Shown here: one piece after another, positions 53,321 through 64,000 of the stretch
Layout of the letters: the number at the start of each line of letters is the position of its first letter
Numbering within the stretch: position 1 is the stretch's first letter
DNA from: Petrosia ficiformis
Lineage: Eukaryota > Porifera > Demospongiae > Haplosclerida > Petrosiidae
Reading direction: 5' to 3'
Assembly (NCBI GenBank): GCA_947044365.1
Contig: OX345641.1
Coordinates: forward strand, 2,485,460 to 2,549,459
DNA length: 64,000 bases
Made by a program: the position numbers and the translations under genes
Notes under the pieces: model-generated
What the model was told of the DNA's origin: nothing
Seen by the model: only the letters and a program-made list of their open reading frames with translations
Databases searched by the model: none

Positions 53321-56300
53321 GTGTGTTTTTATGGTTTATAATTTGTTGTTGTTGCACTGTTAGATTTAGTCTCACTGGCCAGCCTGTAAATAACAGTGTG
53401 GGTCACTGACTTTCCATGAAAGTTGCGGGGATGTGTGCAGCGTTAAGCAGATCATAGCTATCACGTGAAGCTTAGAGGAATGTTAATTACTATATAATTG
53501 CATCAGTTTAGCTAAATATTCATCACTATATGTCTCTAGAGCTTTCTGAAGTTTGAAATTTAAAGAACTGAGCTCCAAACAGGAAGAAGCATTACAGAGC
53601 TTTTTGTGGGGAAAAGATGTTTTTGTGAGTGTTAGAATGTAATTTGCAGTTTTGCGAATGCACGTGACTTTTCCAATTATTGTATATCTATTTGTGATGG
53701 AAAGTCGACGCGAGTCACCAGACTGTTAATTCAGGCCCTCCCAAATACAGGCTGACCAATGAGACTACATTTATTAGAGTAGATTCTGTAATATGTAGTA
53801 CTGGATACCCACTTCACCTAAAATATTTGCCGTACAATGGTTGTTTAACATTATTTTGTTGAGGACAATGTTGATTGTATATATATGGCATGATTTCTTT
53901 CAAAAACCTACAAAGCAACTAGTGCAACCTCTGTGAGAAGCCCTAACATTCATTTCTCACTCTAACCCACTTCACTGTTGCAGAACTTGTCACTTTCAAG
54001 TTATTAAAGTTCTAAGTCAGCTTACAGGGTAACGGACCCAGACAGCTGATTATATACAGTACCTATGCATGAACTGCTTGTGTAATAAGCATATTCATAG
54101 ATAAGGAATCCATCCATGTTAGAATGAAACGATGAGAAAACTTTAGGAAATGTTTAGAAATTCCAACTGTGGGTTTAGATTTACAGCACTATTATAAACT
54201 GATTTTATTCCACTAGATTCATCGGATATTAATGTCTGTGTTGAAACAGATGAACCAAATATCGTTTTAGAAGCCAAGAAATTAAAAGCAGAATTCGAAG
54301 GTCTTCTAGTATCAGTCTATGGTGTTTTGAATGGTGTTGATACTGGTATACTTAAACTTCATCTCAACTGGTTTGTAAGCTCTGAGAAACAAAACACACC
54401 ACCTGTCCAAGAACACTTAGATAAGCTAGAATCAGTACTAACACCACAAAGTATTCTCAACTACCTTATTAACAAGAATTTCATTGGTTACTTAAATTAC
54501 GAACTTCTGAAAGTATTTCAGAAAGTGGTTCAAAGTGATGAGCTCCAATTCAAGATTACAAAATATGAGGAGCACCATGACGAATTTCTTAGACTGGCAA
54601 ATTTCAACACAATTATTGATGTCTTTAAACAACATCCTAAGCTTGCTCCAGCTTCACCTATTGGCCTTCCTGAGTTTACAATTCGACTGGAAGCTTCTTG
54701 GAATCATAGAAATATCTATAGCTGGAAAGAATTAGTCGAGAAGCAATTTAATTGGCCTTCTCATATATACATTGTGAGCATATCAAGGAACTGCATCATT
54801 CTCACATATTCTGTTCTATCTTTTTTCGCACCTGCCGTTGTGAGAGATTTAACAAACCCGGAGGTTCTAGCATTGCTTGAGAGTCAAGGAGTAAGTGTAG
54901 TAGAACTTTCTAATGATCTTTTAAAATTGGGAACTGAAGTGGATGCAGAGATAGATAGGGAGGAAAACACAGAAGAAAAATTACCAACTAAAGAGGAGAA
55001 TTTGAAACTGTCTGCTGAAGATGTACCAGTGAGCAGAAGATCAGAGACAGAGTTAACGTCTTTCAGTGAAGAGGATGGAGATAGAAAGGAAACACATGAT
55101 GAGGAAGTACCTGTGAATGTAAAGACTATTTCCACACAAGAGCAGGTATATGTAGATCAATTCATTACTCCATTGTGTATATATGTATTTGAAAGCAAGA
55201 GCATACTTATTGTCCTATGATATTTCATGATCACTTTGGATGTGTTTGATCATTGAGAGGATTCTTTCTCAATCTAACGCATACAGTTTACTATAACTAG
55301 TTATCTGTTTTCCTCTTTACTTTTGTAAAATTAATGTTTATTCTTTCAGCATGCTTATTATATTTTATTTATGTGCTATGCTATGACTAAGCACCAGAAA
55401 TCATGTAACTATCTTGCATACATATTCAACAACTGGGCATAGCACTAAGAAAAGCAAGGAAATTTTGATGAGGCATAACTAGATCAATTTATTAGCAAAT
55501 AAAAAGCAGAAAATTTACACAAAAACATAGCTACACAGTAAAAAGTAATAGATGAATGTTTGATGTGCTAGCTTTCTAAATTTGTATTATTTCACAGTGA
55601 ACAAGATTAATTTTTGAGTGAATTTTTATGCATGACATTTTACTATCATTATCCTATGACTTTATCCACTGATGAGATTCATGATGGGTGTAGTCTATTA
55701 ATTAATGGTAGATTGCCCAGCTCTACCCACAATAGTATCTGGCATCTCTGATTAATATTTTAGACCAAATGGCATTGTATTCCAGAATACTAGAATACCA
55801 GTCAATTGGGAGATAGCTAAATTAATTGTGTATTTAACACAAAGATGTCATGTAATTAGAGGATTCAATTGACTTCTTCCAGCTTCTGTCATTAAATTCT
55901 TTATAAAAAGCAAGAGGATTGTGTGTTGTATATTCTAGCTCTCCATGAGCAAAAGATCTTGTGCTCTGAATTGGTTTGTTGTTGCTAGTGCATATATGTT
56001 GGTTTACTGCTATGCTAAGATTTGTAGATCAGAAAATGAGTGCAGTTATTGTTAGATCTCCTGTTTTTAGATGTTATTGAGTTGCCATTGCTGGGAACGA
56101 GACTATATAGCTGGATTGCCTGTTTATTTTCACAAGTACACTTCCTCCAATCCCATACAAAATGGTGGCTAAGTATTGAATTATTGTTTACTGATAACTA
56201 TATTTAGTGTAGTGGGCTAGGATTTGTTATGATTAATGTGTGTAATCTTTGGTTTATAGACACTTTGTATTCATGTTATTGATATTATTTTTACTTGAAC

Positions 56301-59300
56301 TGTTGCATTGTATATATAAAATGTTTGTCAAAACTGTATTTGTTTGTCACTGAACAGGATGATGATCTGACAGAAATAGTCCACAGACAAGACCAAGTGA
56401 TTGAAAGACTAATCCAGAAAGAAGGAAATCCTGTATGTGTTTAATATCAAGTTACATAATCATGATTTCAATATAATTCTCATGTTATATACATGTAACA
56501 GTATGTCAATACAATAATTAATCCTTTTGTTATTTCATACAGAATAAGGCTTTGCTGGAAGCAGTTAGGACGGGTAACACCTCTGTTGTTGAGGGATTAA
56601 TAAATCGTGGAGCTGATGTTAACTACGATTATTCGGTCAGTTATATTGATCATTATTTGGTAATAAATTATGTGCATTTATCACAATGAACTACATCAAG
56701 ACTGTTATAATTATTAGTGGAAAAATGTGCTTGCTAATAGAATATTGCTAGAGAGCAATTCACTGTAATGACTTGAATATGTATTTGCTTGTTTCTGGTG
56801 AAATATGAAGTATTAGTAGATTAGCTCACTGTTTCGTTATACACGCAAGTAGGCAGTATACATGTATCTAGATGTTTATAACAATAACTGACAGAGGCAG
56901 ATTCAGAAAAACTGAGGAGGTGGCGAAGCGTGGTGAAACTTATATAGGTGATTGATTCCTTATTCATAGGGGTGTGGTCATTAATTTCCACCAATCTTTT
57001 GCTCTGGTGTGTAAAGCAAAGAAGCCTTCTTTGAGGGTGTGGGTTGACAAAGTCTACAATTATGGTCATATTGCATATCTTGTAGCACATTTTGATGGAT
57101 TCTCACCATAAAAGTCAATCCTCTGTCATGGTTGGTCTGATAGACTATGTCTTGAGAAACATTTGTTGACTTTTATACGTTTCATTCTCACAATCATTCG
57201 CTGATTCTGTACAGCCTGTCCTTACTAGTTCTTTGATGTTACGAAAGCAATATTTATGGTGTAGCATGGTTACAGCCACTAGTTCATTGAGCTTGCGAGG
57301 CTAGAAAAGAGTTCCACTGAAACCTACAAACCCCCTCTGGATCCTCCACTAACCTCAATATTGTAACTGTTTTTCTCACTGCAAGCCTAGATAGGCAGTA
57401 ACATAGAGCAAGAAACTTCCTTCACACCATTTTTATTTCACTAAGAATTTCTGTTCAGTTTCTGTGTGTCCACAAACTATAAAGAAATATTCAAATTATC
57501 AAATAAAAAAATACATTCTAAAATAAGAAATGTATATTTGAAGTTTAAACACTTGTTTTGACGCTATTTTGAGTTATATTTATTTAAGCTACGAATCAAA
57601 CAGATTCTGTGTTTTCGAATCAGTTCACAATAATTGTTGGGTATTCTGATAATTGCTTCAACAAAATTCTAATTAATTTGTTTGTAGTGTACTATCTCAC
57701 ACTTTCGTGCACATGTAGACACTAGCCTCAGTGTTCTTTACTTTTCTTGCTATAACAGACCTTTTTTTTGCAATTTTGATTTGGTTGTTCAATGATGTAC
57801 ACATGCTGAAACATTGAAGTAGTATCTGGATACATAGAAATAGATTCATATGCTTAGTACAATGCATAATTGTCCTAATGATTGGATATCCATTGTTTAA
57901 ACAGCTAATCTACACTAAAACACAAATGCAAAACCGAAATAGCTATTGTAATCCTCCTCACACACCGTGATGGTTACGCAGGTGTGCACAGACTGTTAGG
58001 TTTGGGGGGAGTTGTATAAAGATAAAATTCATAACTATGTCATTATTAATTAACTCCAACCTCATGCCCCTACAATGCATGTAAGCTTATGTATTGCCAC
58101 TGGAACCTGTGTGTTGATGGTTAAATTGTTAGACTGAACATGGTGCCAATACAAATACAGAGAATATGGTAAGGACTTGTAATAGATGGATGTACTTATA
58201 TACTTGTGTTTCAAATTTGTATTTATATTTGTAAGTAGTGCAACTATATTAGATGATGTTCATGTGTAATGAAACTGTTTCATAACTTGTTCACTACAGT
58301 TGGGCAGAAGTCCTTTACATGTAGCTGTAGAAAAAGGTCACGCTGGTGTTATTGATATCTTAGTCAAACATGGAGCCAATACTAATACAAAGGATGTAGT
58401 AAGGATATTGTAATAGATACATGTGCTTATGTACTTGTGTTTGAAATTTGTATTTATAATTTTAAGTAGTGCAACTATATTAAATGATGTTCATGTTTAA
58501 TGAAACTGTTTCATAACTTGTTCACTACAGTTGGGCAGAAGTTCTTTACATGTAGCTGCAGAGGAAGGTCACGTGGATATAGTTAATATCTTAATAAAAC
58601 ATGGTGGCATTGTGGATACAAAGGATATGGTAAGGAAGTTGTAATAAGTACATGTACTTATATACTAGTGTTTCAAATTTGTATTTATATTTGTAAGTAG
58701 TGCAACTATATTAGATGATGTTCATGTGTAATGAAACTGTTTCATAACTTGTTCACTACAGTTGGGCAAAAAAAGTCCTTTAAATGTAGCTGTAGAAAAA
58801 GGTCACGCTGGTGTTATTGATATCTTAGTCAAACATGGAGCCAATACTAATACAAAGGATGTAGTAAGGATATTGTAATAGATACATGTGCTTATGTACT
58901 TGTGTTTGAAATTTGTATTTATAATTTTAAGTAGTGCAACTATATTAAATGATGTTCATGTGTAATGAAACTGTTTCATAACTTGTTCACTACAGTGGGG
59001 CATAAGTCCTTTACATGTTGCTGTAAGAGAAGGTCACACGGATATTGTTAATATCTTAGTAACACATGGTGCCAATGTTGGTAGTGTAAGGAACTTTACA
59101 TATTATTATAATCAGTTACAATTATTTCAATGTCATTAGATTAGTAGTAATTTGTAATTTAAAATATTTGGAGCAATGCTTTTCAGATTTCAAAATAGTA
59201 CATGCATTTTTCCAAACTATTATAGTCAGTACTTCACCAAGCAAAGAATCAGGAAGTACTTGAGATACTTACTTCACAGAAGACAAAGGTATAGATTTAA

Positions 59301-62300
59301 GTGAAATTGGCAGTTTTATTATAGGGAAAGATGTTTTGTGTTGAGTACAGTGGAACCTCTAATATCAGACATTCCAAAGAACAGACACCTGATACAAGCG
59401 ATTATCATTTGTGCATGGACTAACCATCAATAATTAACTTAAATGTAATCATGAAATATGGACACCTCTATTCTCTGCACAATGTACAAAATATTTGTAT
59501 ATACGAAGTCCAGCAAAGTTACTCCAATAACGTAATAATAATATAAGGTAGTAATAATAAAAATTATGTGTAATAGTTCCTCCTGCTGTCCTGTGTTCAT
59601 ATGATGGTAATAAAAACAAGCTTTTGGACACCTCTATACAAAAGACACAAGCATCTGTTCAGAGGTTCCACTGTGTGTACTATAGTCACTTTATGTGTTG
59701 CTGTTATTAATTGCATTCATGTGGTAGATTTTATTTGTAACATGTTGGACTAACTTGTATTTGTTATCAACAGGATGATCATCTTGTGAATATAATTAGT
59801 CTAAAAGAAGAAGTTGATGAACTTGAAAGTCTAATCAAGAAAGGGGCAAATCCTGTAGGTTGAAATACCAATAAACTATTTCAAGTCTAAATGCAATTCT
59901 TATGTTGTAATTATTTTACATTATTATAAGTAATATTCTGTTACTTTGTTTAGAATAGAGCTTTGCTAGAAGCAGTAAAATTGAATAATATCACTATTAT
60001 TGAGAGACTAATAAAGTGTGGAGCTAATGTTAACTACTGTGATGAGACAGTAAGTTCATTGAAAATGTTTAAAGTTGTGTTGTTATGAAGGAATCAAACA
60101 AATTTGTAATTACAATTTTAAGTAGTGCAACTATATTAGATGATGTTCATGTGTAATGAAACTGTTTGATGTCTTGTTCACTACAGGATGAAAGAAGCCC
60201 TTTGCATGCAGCCGTAGAAAAAGGTCACACTGATGTTATTGATATCTTAGTGAGACATGGTGCCAATGTCAATACAAAAGATTGGGTAAGGAACTTGTAT
60301 GATTTTAAGTAGCGCAACTATATTAGATGATGTTCATGTGTAATGAAACTGTTTCATAACTTGTTCACTACAGAGGGGCAGAAGTTCTTTACATGTAGCT
60401 GTAGAGGAAGGTCACGTGAATATTGTTAATACCTTAATAAAACATGGTGGCAATGCGGATACAAAGGATGGGGTAAGGAAGTTGTAATAAGTACATGTAC
60501 TTATATACTTGTGTTTCAAATTTGTATTTATATTTTAAGTAGTGCAACTATATTAGATGATGTTCATGTGTAACGAAACTGTTTCATAACTTGTTCACTA
60601 CAGTGGGGCAGAAGTCCTTTACATGTAGCTGCAGAGGAAGGTCACGTGGATATTGTTAATATCTTAATAAAACATGGTGGCATTGTGGATACAAAGGATA
60701 GGGTAAGGAAGTTGTAATAAGTACATGTACTTATATACTTGTGTTTCAAATTTGTATTTATATTTGTAAGTAGTGCAACTACATTAGATGATGTTCATGT
60801 GTAATGAAAGTGGTTTTATTATTTATTCACTACAGGAAGGCAGATATCCTTTACATGTAGCTGCATCGAATGGTCAGGCTGACATTGTTGATATCTTAGT
60901 ATCACATGGTGCCGATGTAGATAGTGTAAGGAACTCTACATAATATTATAATCGGTTGCAAGCATTTCAATGTTATTAGATTATAGTATGAGCTTATTTG
61001 TAAATTTAAAATGTTTTCAATAATACATTTCATTTTAAAAGTAATTATATAACATTTTTTTCTAACTAATATAGTTAGTACTTCACAAAGCAAAGAATCA
61101 GGAAGTACTTGAGATACTTACTTCACAGAAAAGAAAGGTAAGTTTAATGGAAATTTAACACAGGTTTTTTTTTAAGTCAGTGGAACCTCCAATAATGTAC
61201 ATTCCTTAATACAACGGACAATCCTTTAATTGTACAGACTTATCTTCAATGTGTTCACACCCTCTTAAATACAGATGCTTCTATTCTCTACACAATGGAT
61301 GATAGTTACGGTGTGGATATTGAAAGATAGTGTAGTTAGTTAAATTGGTTATTCCGAACATAGGCGGAAGTTATAGTAATCGAGCATGCATATGCATTTT
61401 GTCGAAGATTCTATATAGAAAGGTTGAATGTGGTCTTTGTGTTTTGAGCCTCATCATAACAAGTGTTTTTTCAGCTATCTGTGAAGTCTTGTTACCAGTT
61501 CTGAGAAGATATGAATCTGAGTTGATGAGGAACGCCCATGTAGCCCTGTTTCATTATTGATTGTTTATGCTGAGAAGCATACATTCATAGTAGCATCTTT
61601 TTAGCGAAGCTTTCTGTACTTTAGTGCATTCATTCTTACTGCAATGCCTTTTTATGATCAGTATTTTTAAACATGTAGGATTATAATAATTTGTGTACTG
61701 CATTCCATAGAGAAATCCTTTTGTGATCATCTATAAGATTGCAATCAAAACTACATACCCCTGAATAAATGACACCTCTGGGCAAAGTACACAAGCACCT
61801 ATCCAAATGGTGCATGCTGCTATTCTATGTTTTCACAGTATGTGTCATACACTGATAATGTGTTGTGTTACATGTTACTATATTCATGTTTAGATATTAA
61901 TTGTAAATGTATATAACATGTTTGACTAAACTTGTATTTATTATCAACAGGATGATCATCTTGTGAATGTAATTAGTATAAAAGAAGAAGCTGGTGAACT
62001 TGAAGATCTAATCAAGAAAGGGGCAAATCCTGTAGGTTGAAATACCAATAAGCTATATTTACAGTCTAAAATCCAATTCCTATGTCATTAATTTACATGA
62101 TTCTTTATTTAGAAATTGGATTTGTAAAATAATCAGCACAACATGTATGGCATAAAAGAGTAAGACCACAAAACAGAAAACAGACAGTACTTATATAGCA
62201 AGTAACTGGAGACAACCAGACTAAACCCAATACATAAACATAGATGAATTGTCTCTCGGTTCACAATGTACAGATTACTGTAATTAATATAGGATATAGG

Positions 62301-62800
62301 CCTGTTTGGAGGCAGTTATGGGCATATAACACGCATTAGATTGAGGGTGTAGCCCGAGACCAATTATTTAAAAGGTGTTATATACCAATAACTGCCTCAA
62401 AACAGGGCAATATAATATATATGTATTTTATACCATGGTAACACAAATGTATGCAATTAAACACCCCTGTTGTCAAGTAGAAGCCATAGTATGGCACTAA
62501 TTAGTGTTTACTGCGAAAACTGAAAATGTAATTAGTGGCTAGATAAATCTCCCTGTCTACAGGCATATTTTGGGGATATATCACCTGCTGTACATCAAAG
62601 GTTACCATAGCGATCACCATGCACCGTGGTATAAGAAACATTAATAACAATACTATTTTACAATTTACTACAAATTGTGAGTAATATTCTGTTACTTTGT
62701 TTAGAATAGAGCTTTGCTAGAAGCAGTAAAATTGAATGATATCACTATTATTGACAGACTAATAAAGTGTGGAGCTAATGTTAACTACTGTGATGAGACA
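52957..62800 (+). CDS. gene D: CARD-like / middle domain / ankyrin repeats (3' end outside window)
   Basis: 18 exons in the window, all open and in frame, give 906 codons so far: 52957-53320, 54217-55145, 56358-56432, 56543-56635, then ankyrin exons from 58300 to 62800. The protein is very close to gene B in exons 1-4 (MDKPKVVVKSNHSQVLRDHH versus MEKPKLVVKSNHSQVLRDHH). It contains two 90-63-81-96 cassettes, like gene C. It continues past a LINE insertion beyond the right edge, so the C-terminal type (anchor or Ser tail) cannot be told. There is no disabling mutation in the visible part. Confidence 0.75.
54217..55145 (+). CDS. gene D exon 2: middle domain and acidic linker
   Basis: 929 nt, phase 1 to 0. 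It aligns with gene B exon 2 over its full length. Slightly longer at the N-terminal side (VETDEPNIVLEAKKLKAEF) and shorter in the acidic linker (LKLSAEDVPVSRRSETELTS). Confidence 0.78.
56358..56635 (+). CDS. gene D exons 3-4
   Basis: Exons 56358-56432 (DDDLTEIVHRQDQVIERLIQ) and 56543-56635 ([20 protein letters not shown] ending NYDYS), both phase 0-0, homologous to gene B 13931-14209. Confidence 0.8.
58300..60049 (+). CDS. gene D ankyrin exons, block 1
   Basis: 58300-58398, 58531-58629, 58762-58863, 58996-59085, 59226-59288, 59774-59854 and 59954-60049. The third is 102 nt because of one extra codon ([20 protein letters not shown]). The last four are the 90-63-81-96 cassette, with TAC where gene C has the stop. 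Confidence 0.87.
60187..62800 (+). CDS. gene D ankyrin exons, block 2
   Basis: 60187-60285, 60374-60472, 60604-60702, 60836-60925, 61075-61137, 61951-62031 and 62705-62800, all phase 0-0. The last four are the second 90-63-81-96 cassette. The repeats alternate between the [11 protein letters not shown] and IKHGG(N/I)VDTKDR types. Confidence 0.87.
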
Positions 62801-63189
62801 GTAAGTTCATTTTAGACACATAATAATTATATTGATTTTTAAGACATGATAAACAGATTTGTATAGTACATGAGTAGAAACACCACCATAACATTACTAG
62901 CAATGTTTCAACATTACTACAGTATGAAGGTACTAAAAGATTATATCACTTTGTCAATGAAAGTAACCAAACGAGTGTTTTATTATGTCAGGAACTTTCA
63001 ATGTTATATTTGATTAGTACCAGTATAGTATGTAATTAAAATTTGATGACGTTCGCTTATAATGAACTTTTGTTCATTATTCTTCCATCTTAGTGTAGGC
63101 AGAAGGGTATGGTAATGATACATGTATGTGTGTCTGTGTGTTTGCAAATATTTGGTAAAACTATAAACATTTTTGGCTGAAACAAGCTA

Positions 63190-64000
63190 CTGGCAGACTT
63201 CTTGACCTTTAAATAACAAGGGATTTGGTCTTGTTTTGATTTACGATAAGGCCATTCATCTTTATCCACTTATTAATAGCAAAGATGTCTAGCTGCAGTC
63301 AATGGCTTATATAACACAATGTCATTAGTATTACGAACCAACTTAGTTCACTTTGTTAAAGGGACTTTGAATAAGCCAAATGGTAAAAAGCAGTGGACCA
63401 AGGATGGAACCTTGGGGAACACCAGAAGATATAACTTGGGGTGATGAGGTCTGACCATTTAAAACGACACAATTTTTTTCTTGCTGAAAGGTAGTCCTTA
63501 AACTAATGATAAAGAAGGCCGGTAATACCAATTTTATGAAGATAGAAGAGAGGTAACAAATGTGAAACATGATCAAATGCTTTAGAGAGGTTAAAAAAAG
63601 ATCACAGCGGTGGACACTTTTTTATCAAGTGGCTTGCGGCATGCAGTCGTGTGAGACATGGAAAAGAGCTTCCTGTGTAGGGCATGCAGTCGTGTGAGAC
63701 ATGGAGAAGAGCTTTCTGTGTAGAACTAACAGGACGATGACCAAACTGGCAGTCAGATATGCGGGAGCGAGTGTGAATGAAAGAAGACACTTCATTACGT
63801 ACAATTCTTTCCAAAATTTTGGACAAAAGGATATTGGTCTGTAGTTACATGCTTGAGCAGGGTCGAAATCTTTGCAAATGGGGGTGATATACGACATTTT
63901 CCACTCACTGGGATTATAGCCAAAGGATAGGGATTTGTTAAACATTTCAGTGATATAAGAAGTAATGGAAGGGGCAGTATGTCGAATTGTTAGACTTGAA
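63190..64000 (-). mobile_element. non-LTR retrotransposon fragment, runs off the window
   Basis: Minus-strand RT motifs: [59 protein letters not shown] and [15 protein letters not shown]. Same family as 40690-42530. A short internal duplication (around 63640-63700) and frameshifts show that it is decayed. It lies in the intron after gene D exon 62705-62800. Confidence 0.8.

Noticed and set aside
61345..61560. A 71-codon open frame in a gene D intron
   Set aside because: The equivalent segments in genes B and C (20223-20460, 38340-38580) have frame differences, so it is not conserved as protein.

Overview
The window is AT-rich eukaryotic DNA with short GT-AG introns and many small repeats. 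The intron style, the dense ankyrin exons and the repeat types fit a demosponge such as Amphimedon. That organism call is from general memory, not from a database match.

The layout is a head-to-tail array on the + strand that alternates two gene types. (1) Three paralogues, called here gene B (10485-24070), gene C (27039-46813) and gene D (52957 to beyond the right edge), encode a CARD-like death-fold exon, a large middle-domain exon with an acidic tail, and long runs of single-exon ankyrin repeats. Nearly every ankyrin exon is 90-105 nt and phase 0-0. Gene B ends in a hydrophobic C-terminal segment (tail anchor) and gene C in a Ser-rich soluble tail; the end of gene D lies outside. Gene C carries one in-frame stop. 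(2) Between them lie three copies of an aspartyl/asparaginyl beta-hydroxylase (ASPH)-like unit: a damaged copy at 4700-6308, a terminal-exon relict at 26163-26320 and one intact copy at 48442-52724. All three have Gln in place of the second iron-binding His, so the family looks like a pseudo-hydroxylase. A decayed copy of the death-fold exon sits upstream of two of these units.

The array has been remodelled by duplication and mobile DNA. Ankyrin exon-plus-intron modules recur with exact periods of 231, 301 and 239 bp. A 3,969-bp Mutator-like element with terminal inverted repeats and a near-perfect 9-bp target duplication sits just upstream of gene B's start codon. Palindromic elements sit at the matching position upstream of genes C and D. 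Non-LTR retrotransposon fragments (minus strand) interrupt introns of genes B, C and D. A foldback family includes a perfect 138-bp-arm palindrome inside gene B.

Functionally, the ankyrin genes look like intracellular scaffold or receptor proteins with a death-fold signalling module. The ASPH-like genes may be non-catalytic partners or unrelated hitchhikers; proximity is the only evidence linking them. All coding models here are splice-site and reading-frame predictions made by eye and by comparing the internal paralogues.
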